Shown here piece by piece: positions 12,860-21,815 of a DNA stretch of 64,000 nt (positions are counted from its first letter, which is position 1; every line of letters starts with the position of its first letter). Source of the stretch: CAVRUD01 sp963849635 (lineage in GTDB: Bacteria; Chloroflexota; Chloroflexia; Thermomicrobiales; UBA6265); the NCBI GenBank assembly GCA_963849635.1, contig CAWKIA010000015.1:1-64000 (forward strand), written 5' to 3'. The translations under genes were made by a program, and so were the position numbers. The notes below the pieces were generated by a model, which was not told where the DNA came from, did no database searches, and was given only the letters and a program-made list of their open reading frames with translations.

Positions 12860-13127
12860 GAGAGCAATGAGCACCCGCGGGCTTCGTGGTGCCAACAGGT
12901 CATCGTGTCGAGACCCGAGGCCGCGTGGGGTATCGGGCACGCTGGCGGGAAGGTGCAGGACGGGCTGAGCGGTTAGGGCGTCCCGTCGCCATGACGGCGG
13001 CACACCTCCAGCGCCCGCTGCCGGCTTCTGGTCGCAGCCCTGTCCGCGCCGATCTACCTATTGACCCGGGTCCGACCGTCCGCTATGGTGGCCGCGTCGA
13101 CATGCACTTCCATACAGGAGGCTGGCC

Positions 13128-14011
13128 GTGGATCCAACCCGCTTCGACGGCCTCGCAAAGGCGTTGGCCCTCCCCGGCTCCCGCCGCAGCCTGCTCCGCG
13201 GGCTGGTGGGCGGCGTCCTTGGGGCGCTCGGGCTGCGGACCGCTGGCGCCCAGGTCTCGCAGGTGGATTGCGGCAACCAGTTCTGCGCGAGCAACCCCGG
13301 AGGTTGCCTGCCCGGTTGTGTCTGCTGCGTCTACACCAACTCCATCACCGGGACCGTGATCAACTCCCGCTGCCGCCCGCCCGGCACCTGCTCCCCGGGG
13401 ACCCAAGTCGGCGGCACACCCACGACCACCACGGCCGCGCCCACCACGACGACCACCGCGCCAACGACCACGACGGTCGCACCGACCACCACGACTCAGC
13501 AGCCGACGACCACCACTGCATCCCCAACGACCACCACGGCGACTCCGACCACGACGGCTGCCCCGACGACCACGACGACGCAAGCGCCGACCACGACCAC
13601 GACCACGACCACGGCCGTGCCAACGACCACCACGACCACCACGACTCAGGCGCCGACGACCACCACGACCACGACCTCGACGACGGCCGCGCCGACCACC
13701 ACGACTCAGCAGCCAACGACCACCACGACGACCGACCACCGCATCCCCAACGACCACGCACCACCACGACTCAGGCCGCCGAACGACCACGGCGCGCCGA
13801 CCACCACCACGACGACCACGGCCGCCCACGACCACCACCACGACCACGGCCCGCCCCGACGACCACGACGACCACCACGGCGGCGCCCGTGTGCGTGGCG
13901 AACGGGGACCCCTGCGTGGTTGGGGGACTGCCGTGCTGCTCCGCCGATCGCACGTGTCGCCAGAACATCCAGGGGAACGGGGACTTCGAGTGTCGGTTCA
14001 CCCCCACCTAG
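13128..14011 (+). CDS. Tat-exported Cys-rich protein with a Thr-rich stalk (frame-disrupted)
   Basis: GTG start with AGGAGG upstream. Residues 1-42 are a twin-arginine leader (RFDGLAKALALPGSRRS, then a hydrophobic GGVLGALGL stretch). Next comes a Cys-rich module with CGNQFC and GCVCCVY that matches the protein at 39253-39864. From about 13420 to 13880 the gene encodes PTTTT repeats, a likely extended and possibly glycosylated stalk. The C-terminal module has CVANGDPC and LPCCSADRTC. The stalk contains at least one frame change (net one missing base, around 13735-13860): the first frame drifts into His/Asp-rich text while the C-terminal Cys module sits in another frame ending at 14011. Repetitive DNA like this is prone to slippage in the cell and to miscalling. 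The function is unknown; probably cell-surface. Confidence 0.75.
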
Positions 14012-14048
14012 GGACACGGACCGGGAGCGATCCGGCCGCGGTAGCCCG

Positions 14049-14286
14049 GGGCTGCTGAACCCCGCCAACCACCGCGTGCTGGCCTTCGTACGGGAGGACG
14101 ACGGCGAGCGGGTCCTCGTCGCGACCCGCTCGCGTTTCTGCCAGGCGCTCGCGCTCGACCTCGGCCGCCGGCGGGGGCAGACGCCGGTGGGGCTGTTCGG
14201 CCGCGTCCCGTCCTGAGCGATCGGCGACCGACCCTGCCCGCTCACACGCGGCCCGTACCGCTTCTCCTGGTTCCGCCTCGCGCCCG
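14049..14286 (+). pseudogene. decayed fragment of a second trehalose synthase gene
   Basis: Starting near 14049 the sequence reads LNPANHRVLAF, DGERVLVA and SRFCQALALDL, the same as the end of the TreS catalytic region in the gene at 9206 (LHPANHRVLAF, DGERILVV, SRFCQAVELDL). It continues past a TGA at 14214-14216 that replaces the Trp codon of PFWPIED, then GPYRFSWFRLAP matches GPHGFFWFRLEP. No start, no upstream catalytic domain and no kinase domain are present. It is a short paralogous remnant, about 80 codons, sitting 38 bases after the stalk protein. The remainder up to 14571 shows nothing. Confidence 0.75.
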
Positions 14287-14571
14287 CCCGCGCAACGGCG
14301 CCCGGGGCGGCGGCAGGCACCCAGCCTTCACTTCGGGGCGTTACCTGCCGCCGCTGGGCCGACCCGGCGTAACCCACGCGGGCCGGCCAGGGTTGGACGG
14401 ACCACGGTTCCTGACCCGTCGGTCTCGTCATCATCGAGCGTGATTAGGGGAGGACGCCTGGACGACGATGGCAGGGAACGTGCCTGAGGTGCTAAGGACC
14501 CGCTGTGCCACTGTGAGGGTGCACTTTGTTGCCAGGTCCCTTCGGTGGTGTTCATTAGCGAAGAGGGACCG

Positions 14572-15963
14572 ATGCTCCTCGATTCGAAACCGGCCGAAGT
14601 TGCTCCAGTGCCTCGCCGGCGTCGCGGCCCACGACCTGCCCGAGGAGGACCTCCCCAGGGCCAAATCGCGGCGCCCGACTCGCCCGATTCGGTCGTTGAA
14701 CCCTTCAATGCGTTTTCGGCTATCGAGTTGCAGGCCGCCCGCGAGCGCCTGAACGCGGGCGATGGGCTCCACCGTCTTCTGTCGAGGATCGGTGGCGACG
14801 AAGCGCGCGACAGTCGACTTCCCATGCCCAAAAGCCTCACCTCGCCGGGATTCGTGCGTCGTCACCGTGGCACCCTCGCAACGGTGATCGTCTATATCCT
14901 GCTCGCCGTCATTCCTGGGCTGCTGCTCTCGATCTTCGGAACGCGGATTACGTCCGAGGAGTTCGTCATGCTGACGGACTGGCGGGAATTTCCGGGCGCG
15001 ATGTTCCTGTACCTGGTGCTGGCGCCCGTGATCTGGACCTTCTATCTGTGGCAACCTCGGCTGATCATCGAAGTGTTCGACGGTCTGGCGCGGAGCGGCG
15101 CCATCGGCCCGGCGCGCAGGACGAATATCACGGCCGACGGCGTCTTGCGCCGTATTGGCGGAACCTTCGTCGAAACCGCCGTGGAGTTCGGCAGGATCCG
15201 GCTCAGCAAGGGCGTGTTGATCGCGGTTCTGGCCGCAGCAGCCTCGGTTGCGACGTTGCTGGTGTGGCCTCCCACCGCGGTCTACCCATTCAGCACGCTC
15301 CTGGGTGAATCGGATATCTTTTGGTGGAAGGTCGTCCCGGCATATTTCTGGGCCGTATGGCTACCCCTGGTCTTCGTCAATGTCTACATGCTGGTCTGGA
15401 TCGTCGTGCGTCAGACTGTGATGATCGCCAACATCCAACGCCTGCTCAGACTCTTCAAGGTCGAGCCGATTCCTTTTCATCCCGATAGGTGCAGTGGGTT
15501 CGCCCCAATCGGAAGTTACGCGACCAACATCGTCCGCGTTGCCCTGATCATCGGCGGTTGGGCCCTCATCCTGCTGATCAGCGGACCCGCCACGGGGCAC
15601 GGCATCTACATCGCACCCCACACCCTGTTCCTGGTTCTCGTGCAGGTATTGCTCACGCCCTACCTGCTGCTCGGCCCTGTCTGGTATGCCCACCGCGTGA
15701 TGGACGCTGCCCGGGATCGAGCGCTTCAGCGCGTGGGAGATGCGATCCGCACCGCTCTGCTGGCACCGACGCCGCCAACGGGCCAAACGGGGTGGGACAC
15801 GGACTCTTACGAGGAGCTCGAATCCAAATACCGCCTGATGGAGGTAGGGTTTCACACCTGGCCGTTCGGGCGGACAGCCTTCAGCGGCGTCAGCATCACC
15901 GCGGGCCTGACGCTGCTGGGCAACATTGTCGTCATTCTGTACCGGATCTATGGGTCCTCGTGA
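14572..15963 (+). CDS. multi-pass membrane protein, unknown function
   Basis: A 463-residue protein with about seven hydrophobic helices, for example VIVYILLAVIPGLLLSIFG, FLYLVLAPVIWTFYLW, LLVWPPTAV with its flanking segment, FWAVWLPLVFVNVYMLVW, a VALIIGGWALILLI segment, and a final LTLLGNIVVILYRIY. The first 100 residues are soluble and charged. A loop carries FKVEPIPFHPDRCSGF, a PFHPD-x-x-G(F) pattern also seen in some uncharacterised bacterial membrane proteins. The ATG at 14572 is preferred over an upstream GTG at 14545 because of GAGG at correct spacing. No transporter family signature is recognised. Confidence 0.8.
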   Translation: MLLDSKPAEVAPVPRRRRGPRPARGGPPQGQIAAPDSPDSVVEPFNAFSAIELQAARERLNAGDGLHRLLSRIGGDEARDSRLPMPKSLTSPGFVRRHRGTLATVIVYILLAVIPGLLLSIFGTRITSEEFVMLTDWREFPGAMFLYLVLAPVIWTFYLWQPRLIIEVFDGLARSGAIGPARRTNITADGVLRRIGGTFVETAVEFGRIRLSKGVLIAVLAAAASVATLLVWPPTAVYPFSTLLGESDIFWWKVVPAYFWAVWLPLVFVNVYMLVWIVVRQTVMIANIQRLLRLFKVEPIPFHPDRCSGFAPIGSYATNIVRVALIIGGWALILLISGPATGHGIYIAPHTLFLVLVQVLLTPYLLLGPVWYAHRVMDAARDRALQRVGDAIRTALLAPTPPTGQTGWDTDSYEELESKYRLMEVGFHTWPFGRTAFSGVSITAGLTLLGNIVVILYRIYGSS

Positions 15964-16246
15964 TCCCATGCGTCTGGGGAGCGAGACGGTTCCCCGAGGG
16001 CCGTTGTGACGGAGGCTGGCAAGAGATCGGCGAGGGGCTGCGCGTCACGTTGGGTCGTCACACGCCCGTGCAAGCTCCCGTCGGCAACCATGGAGGACGC
16101 AGACGCGTCGAATCTCCCGCGCTGGGGCGTGCGGCGGCATCCCGACGAGCACGTGGTCACGAATCGCTGTGCCGGGGCGGCTCCGCTGGTGCGGACCGGC
16201 GGTGGCGCTCGGATTCGGGCGGCGAGTTCCGCCACCTGCCGCCGAT
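15964..16246. other. intergenic, no gene recognised
   Basis: Frames are open here on both strands, but none has a ribosome-binding site, a conserved motif or normal composition. It lies between two convergent genes and ends in the palindrome described next. Confidence 0.4.
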
Positions 16247-16276
16247 CGCCGCCACCCGGGGCCCCGGGTGGCGGCG
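16247..16276. terminator. bidirectional terminator-like 30-bp perfect palindrome
   Basis: Bases 16247-16261 are the exact reverse complement of 16262-16276. It sits between the ends of two convergent genes (stop at 15963 on plus, stop at 16285 on minus), as expected for a shared terminator. No T-run follows on either side. Confidence 0.6.
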
Positions 16277-16284
16277 GAGACGGT

Positions 16285-17784
16285 TTAACCTGCGCAGACG
16301 CAGGCGCCGTTCTCACACTGGAAGAACAAGCCTGAGGCGGTGCCACCGCACGGCCCGGCGCAGATCCGGCCGCAGGCGCCGCAGTTGCCCGCGTCCATGG
16401 TCAGGTCCGTCTCGCACCCGTTCGCGGGATTGCCGTCGCAGTTGCCGAAGCCGGCAGCGCAGACGATTCCACAGGTCCCGCCAAGACAGGTCGGCGTCGA
16501 GTTCGGACCGAAGGGGCAGGGCGTGCAAGACGCGCCACAGGTCTGCGGACTGGAGTTGCTGACGCAGATCCCGCCGCACGAATGGGTTCCGCTCGGGCAG
16601 ACGCAGGCGCCGCTCGCGCAGATCGCGCCGCCGGGACAGATTGGTCCCTCGTCGATCAGTCCGTCGCAGTCGTCGTCGAGCCCGTTGCACGTCTCTTGCC
16701 GGGGTTGCTGGCTCTGCACGCAGACGGCGGCACCGCCCTGGCACTGGATCGTCCCGGCCGCGCAGATGCCCGGCCGACCCGTGTTGCAGCCCGCGCCGAC
16801 GTTAAACCCCTCGTCGACGAAGCCGTCGCAGTCGTTGTCCAGCCCGTCGCACAGTTCGGCCGAGGGCGTCACTTCGTCGGCGCAGGGGCCGTACCCGCTC
16901 CCATCGGCGCGGCAGGTCTCGGTCCCCGCCCGGCAGACGCCAATGCCGGCGGTGCCGGCCGGACCGCTGTAGCAGGACCGGCTACTCCCCGGCTCGCAGA
17001 CGAAGGCGACGCACGCGCCGTCGGCATCGCACGATCCCGGCGACCCGTCCGACCGTGCACGCGGCCCCAGCCGCGACGGCCGCGTGAAGGTGCAGGTTCC
17101 GTTCGAACAGGCGTCCGTCGTACAGGGGTTGCCGTCGTCGCAGTTGACGCCCGCGCACGGGTCCGCGGTGACGCAGGTCCCGTTCTGGCAGGTTCCGCCG
17201 TTGCCGCAGGGAACGTCCGAGAGCGGCGTATGCATGCAGCCGCTGGCCGGGGTGCAGGTGTCTGCCGTGCACGGGTTGCCGTCGTCGCAGGAGACCGCCG
17301 TGCCGCCGCCACAGCTGCCGTTCTGGCAGGTCGAACCGTTGGTGCAGGCGTTGCCATCGTTGCAGGCGAAGCCGTTCAGGTCGGCGAAGCCGCACTGTCC
17401 GCTGACGCAGACCGCCTGCCGGCAGGGATCGGGTGACTGCGGGCACTGGGCCGCGCTCGTGCAGGCCGGCGTCGTCGCCTGGCAGGTGCAGGCCCCGTCG
17501 AGCGCCTGCCCGGCGGGACAGGAGCGCACGCACTGGCCGTTGCAGCAGACCTGGCCGTCGCCGCAGCAGACGCGGTTGCAGCAATTGAGCGAGCAGCAGT
17601 CCGCGTTCCCTTTGCAGCTGCTCCCCTGGTACTTGCACTTCTTTGGCGCGGCCTGGGCCTCCGCTGCCGCGGCGGAGGCCCCCAGGACCCCGGCTATCCC
17701 CGCCCCTACCTTCTTTAGAAAGCCACGCCGGGACGTGTCCCGCGTGATCGCGCGCGTAAACTCGTCGAACCGATCGCCGTCCAT
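16285..17784 (-). CDS. Tat-exported Cys-rich protein with MopE-like metal-binding repeats
   Basis: A 499-residue exported protein. Leader: RFDEFTRAITRDTSRRGFLKK followed by a hydrophobic stretch ending AAAAEAQA. The start at 17784 is chosen over one eight codons upstream because of the GAGGG spacing. The mature part is packed with Cys: an early CCSLNCCNRVCC knot, EGF-like repeats of the form CDDGNPCT-x-D-x-C (three copies), then two MopE-type units (CDGLDNDCDGFVDEG and CNGLDDDCDGLIDEG), and a C-terminal CETDL...CGACGRIC module. MopE-type Asp-rich loops bind calcium or other divalent metals in known proteins. It probably sits outside the cell; ligand and role are unknown. Confidence 0.85.
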   Translation of the reverse strand: MDGDRFDEFTRAITRDTSRRGFLKKVGAGIAGVLGASAAAAEAQAAPKKCKYQGSSCKGNADCCSLNCCNRVCCGDGQVCCNGQCVRSCPAGQALDGACTCQATTPACTSAAQCPQSPDPCRQAVCVSGQCGFADLNGFACNDGNACTNGSTCQNGSCGGGTAVSCDDGNPCTADTCTPASGCMHTPLSDVPCGNGGTCQNGTCVTADPCAGVNCDDGNPCTTDACSNGTCTFTRPSRLGPRARSDGSPGSCDADGACVAFVCEPGSSRSCYSGPAGTAGIGVCRAGTETCRADGSGYGPCADEVTPSAELCDGLDNDCDGFVDEGFNVGAGCNTGRPGICAAGTIQCQGGAAVCVQSQQPRQETCNGLDDDCDGLIDEGPICPGGAICASGACVCPSGTHSCGGICVSNSSPQTCGASCTPCPFGPNSTPTCLGGTCGIVCAAGFGNCDGNPANGCETDLTMDAGNCGACGRICAGPCGGTASGLFFQCENGACVCAG

Positions 17785-18241
17785 GCCGACGCCCTCCACG
17801 TTGCGCACCGGGCACGGTCAAGCGGCCGCGCCCTTCGGATCCCGGGGGTGGTCGTCCCCGGTCTATGCGCACGGTAGTCCGCGGACCTTCGCGAAACCTT
17901 CCAGGAGCGGCGACTGCCTCGTTGCTCCGCCGGATAGCCAGCCTCCGCCCGCCAGGGAGCACGGGCGTATACCTAAAGCCAGCCGTCGCGGCAGGTGTTT
18001 CCGGCGACGCCGAGTAGCGCTCGGCAATACACCTCTGCACGCGCATTGCGCGTTGGCAATGCCGCGTCGGTGACGACAGCGCTCGTTCGGTGGTCTAATC
18101 AAGCGTGCAGCAAGAAAAGGCGTGATGTCGTCTGGAGAGGCTCGCGACCCGAGATGATGTGAGGGCTGGTGACTGCATCGGCCTCGGAGATGGACTGGCT
18201 TGCCGCTTCGGTAACCCGGCCCTCGTTACCAGGGGTTGCCG
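17785..18241. other. divergent intergenic region
   Basis: Lies between the divergent starts of the Cys-rich exported protein and the alpha-hydroxy-acid oxidase, so it should hold promoters for both. I could not pick out convincing -35/-10 pairs, and no coding frame looks real. Confidence 0.4.
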
Positions 18242-19351
18242 ATGAGTGTAGCCAACGAGCCAGCTGTGCTTCCGCTCAATCTGCACGAGTATGAGGCGGC
18301 GGCCCGCGCGCTGCTCTCCCCGATGGTCTACGATTTCGTCGCCGGCGGGACCGGCGACGAGGTCACCCTGCGCGCCTGCCGGGCGGCCTTCGCCCGCTGG
18401 CGACTTCTGCCCCGGGTGCTGCGCGGTCTGCCCTCGGCGTCGACGGCGACGTCGGTCCTGGGGCAGGACGTGGCGTCTCCCGTCTTGATCGCGCCGACGT
18501 CGCTCCACCGGCTGGTCCACCCTGACGGCGAGCTGGCGACGGCGCGCGCGGCCCGGTCGGCCGGGACGATCTACACCATGAGCACCCCCGCCACGATCCC
18601 GATCGAGGCGGTCGCGCCCGAGGCCGGTCCGTGGTGGTTCCAGCTCTACGTCTTCGCCGACCGCGGGCTCACCCGCGAGCTCGTCGCGCGGGCGGCGGCG
18701 GCCGGGGCGACGGCGCTGGTCGTCACCGTGGACACGCCGGTGCTGGGTCGACGGGAGGCGGACGAGCGCAACCGTTTCGCGCTGCCACCTGGCCTGGCGA
18801 TGGCCAATCTTCAGGCGCCAGCTCCCTCGCCCGGTGCCGTGGCGGCTGGCGGCTCGCGGTTGACGAGCTACGCCAGCGTCGTCGAGCCGGCGCTGACCTG
18901 GGCTGACCTGGACTGGCTGGCGGCGCTTTCGCCGCTTCCGGTTGTGCCGAAGGGCATCCTCCATCCCGCCGACGCCGTCCGGGCCATCGACCACGGAGCG
19001 CGGGCCATCGTCGTCTCCAACCACGGCGGCCGGCAGCTCGACGGCGGGATCGCCGCACTCGACGCCCTGCCGGCGGTCGCCGCGGCAGTCGCTGGGCGGG
19101 GCGAGGTCCTGCTCGATGGCGGGGTGCGGCGGGGGACCGACATCCTGACGGCGCTGGCACTCGGGGCACGGGCAGTCCTGATCGGACGCCCGATCCACTG
19201 GGGCCTCGCGGTAGGCGGCGAGGCCGGGGTGCGGCACGTGCTGGATCTGCTTACGACCGAGCTGGCCCGCGACCTCCTGCTCTGTGGCCTCGCCGATCCG
19301 GCCGAGGCGGATCGGTCCCTGCTCGTGCGAGCGGACGAGCCGCTGCTTTAG
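18242..19351 (+). CDS. FMN-dependent alpha-hydroxy-acid oxidase/dehydrogenase
   Basis: A 369-residue TIM-barrel flavoenzyme of the lactate/glycolate oxidase family, oxidising L-2-hydroxy acids with FMN. Visible signatures: YDFVAGGTGDE near the N-terminus, FQLYVF after the first strands, VVTVDTPVLGRREAD, the catalytic-His motif SNHGGRQLDG, and the FMN-phosphate region LLDGGVRRGTDILTALALGA. Length is normal for the family and no membrane anchor is present, so it is soluble. Substrate (lactate, glycolate, mandelate or other) cannot be read from sequence. It is a single gene with no lactate permease or regulator beside it. Confidence 0.9.
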   Translation: MSVANEPAVLPLNLHEYEAAARALLSPMVYDFVAGGTGDEVTLRACRAAFARWRLLPRVLRGLPSASTATSVLGQDVASPVLIAPTSLHRLVHPDGELATARAARSAGTIYTMSTPATIPIEAVAPEAGPWWFQLYVFADRGLTRELVARAAAAGATALVVTVDTPVLGRREADERNRFALPPGLAMANLQAPAPSPGAVAAGGSRLTSYASVVEPALTWADLDWLAALSPLPVVPKGILHPADAVRAIDHGARAIVVSNHGGRQLDGGIAALDALPAVAAAVAGRGEVLLDGGVRRGTDILTALALGARAVLIGRPIHWGLAVGGEAGVRHVLDLLTTELARDLLLCGLADPAEADRSLLVRADEPLL

Positions 19352-19475
19352 GAGCGGCTTCGATCTCCCTCGGACGAGGCGCGTCCGTCAGCAATTCGGC
19401 CAGACTGGATCCCTTCTCCTCTGACGAGATCCGGACTATTGCCTATCGTGCGTCGCGCACGGTGTGTTCGGTTGG

Positions 19476-20921
19476 TCACATCCCTGTCACGTGCAGACGC
19501 CCGTCGCGCTCCGGCAGCGATCCCGGCTCGCGCAGCGCCGCGCGCAGCAACTCCTCTTCCGCCCCGACGAACCGCCGCGCGGTCCCTTTACCCAACCAGC
19601 GGAACCCCGAATACCCTCGCGCCAGGAAGCCTGATGTCGCGACGGTATAGCTCCGCTCTGGCTCCACCTCCGCCCCGGCCACCGTCAGCGTGGTGACCCG
19701 TTCCCCCAACGGCCGGCGAAGATCGATCGTCGTCCGCAGGCCGGAGACCTGCAAGAAGGTGCTCCCCGGCCAGCGGGCGGAGCGCGAAACCTTCGCGGCG
19801 ATGTCGCACGGTAGGTCCGAGACGCTGTGCTCGCAGATGGCCTTCAGGTCAGCGCCCGTAACCGTCATCGCGACGATATCGCTCAAACCCATGGCCTCGT
19901 TCAGGGGTAGGGCAGGGACGGCCCGCCACAGGTCCCAGAGCGTAACGGCGCCGGGGTCCAGGGCCGGGAAGAGCCCGCTCGCGTTGTACAGGCAGACATC
20001 GGCGCCCGCCGCGCCTCGCAGATGGTCCGTCACGACGTTCGCCCATGGGTTTTCGGTCCACGGATCGGCCCAGCAGCCGGTCGTTTCCCCGATGGGGTCT
20101 AGGGACTCGGGCAGCCGCCGCCGCAGATATGTCCTGACCGCCTGCTCGGTCGCCTTGTCGGGGGCGATGTCCTGCCAGACGGGCTCGATGCGCCCCTCGC
20201 ACCGCCAGCCACCGGCGGCGGCAGTCACAGAGACCACCCCGAGGTACGTGCCGCCGATCCCGGCCTGCGCGATCGCGGTCTGCCCGACCTGGAGCAGGGC
20301 TGGCAACCGATGGTGACTGTGCCCGCCGATGATGAGATCGATCCCCGGGACCATCGCCGCCAGCTCGATATCGCGCCAGAGCCCCAGGTGCGACACGACC
20401 AGGACGAAGTCGGCGTTCTCGCGCAGCCGTGGTACCCAGAGTCCCGCCGCCGCGACCGCATCCTCGACCGGGACGTCCTGCGCGTTGCGGCGATGGAGGG
20501 GATGGCCGGCCGGATAGACGGGAGTTGGGGTCAGGCCTAGCATCCCGACTCGGATGCCGTCCACCGTGCGCTCCAGGGCAGGGAGCGTGGGGTAGCCGAG
20601 CGCGCCGGGGGCGATGTTGGCCACGACCACCGGCGCGCCAATCCGCCCCAGGTGGCGCCGCTGTTCGGCCAAGCCGGTCTCGGCGTTGCCGGGCGTCAGC
20701 GCGTCGTAGCCCAGGGCGACGAGCAGGGCGACCCCCAAGTCGGCGCTCGGACCGCCCAGCCCGAGATCGCCCGCGTCGAGCAGGACAGTGTGCGGCGCGC
20801 GAGCGCGTTCCCGTGCCACCAGTGCGGCCAGACGCGGGAGCAGTCCGAGATTGTTGTGTAGGTCGTTGGTATGCAGGATCGTCAACACCCCGGCCGCCCC
20901 CTCCCATGATGCCCGGCTCAT
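19476..20921 (-). CDS. 5'-nucleotidase-like metallophosphoesterase lacking the catalytic His
   Basis: A 481-residue protein with the UshA/5'-nucleotidase layout: an N-terminal metallophosphoesterase domain (about 1-245) and a C-terminal 5_nucleotid_C domain (about 260-470). Metal-ligand motifs are present: TNDLHNN, DAGDLGLG, VVSHLG and GGHSHH. The usual GNHE-F-D motif, which provides the His/Asp catalytic dyad, reads GNAETG near residue 78, so both the His and the Asp are gone. No signal peptide is apparent from the chosen start (MSRASWEGAAG), unlike the usual periplasmic enzyme, so it may be cytosolic. Start 20921 is chosen because the longer open frame would overlap the divergent HIT gene. 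It may be a weak or altered hydrolase. Confidence 0.85.
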   Translation of the reverse strand: MSRASWEGAAGVLTILHTNDLHNNLGLLPRLAALVARERARAPHTVLLDAGDLGLGGPSADLGVALLVALGYDALTPGNAETGLAEQRRHLGRIGAPVVVANIAPGALGYPTLPALERTVDGIRVGMLGLTPTPVYPAGHPLHRRNAQDVPVEDAVAAAGLWVPRLRENADFVLVVSHLGLWRDIELAAMVPGIDLIIGGHSHHRLPALLQVGQTAIAQAGIGGTYLGVVSVTAAAGGWRCEGRIEPVWQDIAPDKATEQAVRTYLRRRLPESLDPIGETTGCWADPWTENPWANVVTDHLRGAAGADVCLYNASGLFPALDPGAVTLWDLWRAVPALPLNEAMGLSDIVAMTVTGADLKAICEHSVSDLPCDIAAKVSRSARWPGSTFLQVSGLRTTIDLRRPLGERVTTLTVAGAEVEPERSYTVATSGFLARGYSGFRWLGKGTARRFVGAEEELLRAALREPGSLPERDGRLHVTGM

Positions 20922-21047
20922 ACCGACCAGGGCCGCGCCCCACGAGTGGACGAACCACGGCGACCAGGTTGCTGTGATAGCGTACGCGTTCCCTCCCCAG
21001 GATCGCGATAAGATGCTTCTGGGTGGGGAGATGAACGGGAGTCTCAG

Positions 21048-21527
21048 ATGGATGATTGCGTCTTCTGCGACATCGTAGCGGGGCGAGCGCCGGCCAGTAT
21101 CGTCTGGGCGGACGACGCGGTGGTCGCCTTCATGGATCTCCATCAGCCGACCGAGGCGCATGTCCTTGTCGTGCCCCGGATGCACGTCGAGACCATTGAC
21201 GCCCTGCCGCTCGACCTCGCCGGCCGCCTCATGCGGGGAGTGGTCCTCACAGCGCGGGCCATGCGCCAAGTGCTCCAACCGGGGGGCCTGAGCCTTTCAC
21301 AGGCAAACGGCGAGGCTGCCGGTCAGGAAGTGCCGCACGTCCACCTTCACCTGCTGACCCGCGACCCCGGCGATGGCCTCCTCCACGCCTACTCGGGCAA
21401 GCCAAACCTTCCCAATCGCGCCGCGCTCGATGCCCTCGCGGTCCGGATTGCCGCCGGGTTTTCTCCCCCGAGCGGCGGACAAGATGAGGTGAGACTCGGC
21501 GTATCAGGAGACGTTTCCTCGCCCTGA
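21048..21527 (+). CDS. HIT-family nucleotide hydrolase/transferase
   Basis: A 159-residue cytosolic protein of the histidine-triad superfamily. The N-terminal CVFCDIVAG is typical of the Hint/HIT branch (zinc-type CxxC), with VVPRMHVETI in the middle and the active-site triad PHVHLHLL. The family hydrolyses nucleotide phosphoramidates or dinucleoside polyphosphates. ATG start at 21048. It is transcribed divergently from the 5'-nucleotidase-like gene with 126 bases between the starts; both act on nucleotides, so shared control is possible. Confidence 0.9.
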   Translation: MDDCVFCDIVAGRAPASIVWADDAVVAFMDLHQPTEAHVLVVPRMHVETIDALPLDLAGRLMRGVVLTARAMRQVLQPGGLSLSQANGEAAGQEVPHVHLHLLTRDPGDGLLHAYSGKPNLPNRAALDALAVRIAAGFSPPSGGQDEVRLGVSGDVSSP

Positions 21528-21545
21528 CCCCTACGGCGGTCAGGG
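21522..21545 (+). terminator. 8-bp hairpin at the end of the HIT gene
   Basis: Inverted repeat 21522-21529 with 21538-21545 around an eight-base loop, overlapping the stop codon of the HIT gene. It has no T-run. Confidence 0.4.
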
Positions 21546-21602
21546 TGGCCGGTGCCAGGCCATCTCCCAGAAGGCCAGCACCGAGCGAACACGTTGGCAC
21601 AT
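21540..21602 (-). pseudogene. C-terminal fragment resembling TenA
   Basis: On the minus strand the end of this frame reads [13 protein letters not shown] then stop, against [17 protein letters not shown] at the end of the TenA gene at 25223-25903. The DNA around the match (CCATCTCCCAGAA) is shared too. Only about 15 codons are recognisable and there is no upstream TenA sequence, so this is a remnant about 3.7 kb from the intact gene. Nothing else is recognised in 21603-21815. Confidence 0.4.
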
Positions 21603-21815
21603 CCCTGGTGCTGACTTGGACCGATCAGGACGATATTGCCGCCGGCCAACCAGCGTGGCCGGTGCACCACACAGTCGCTCGGGCAGGCTGGTGCTGCGGC
21701 TCACCGAGGCCGAGGTGAAGGCGCTCGCGGTCCACGTAGTAAGAGCAACGCAGCGATGGGCGAGGGTACCCCACACGCCTGGCCAGGGCCTAGCAGGGTG
21801 CGGAAAAACGTCCCG

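Noticed and set aside
13420..13880. Repeats that might be taken for a CRISPR array
   Set aside because: These are ACCACGACC codon repeats encoding a Thr-rich stalk, without spacers or constant repeats. The two leader copies at 50.2-50.7 kb are also not an array.
15948..16346. Overlapping open frames on both strands between convergent genes
   Set aside because: They run through the perfect palindrome, have no ribosome-binding site and resemble no family.
21610..21690. IstB-like ATP-binding segment (NIVLIGPSQ) on the minus strand
   Set aside because: Only a few residues match, the Walker A Lys is missing and no further IstB sequence follows.
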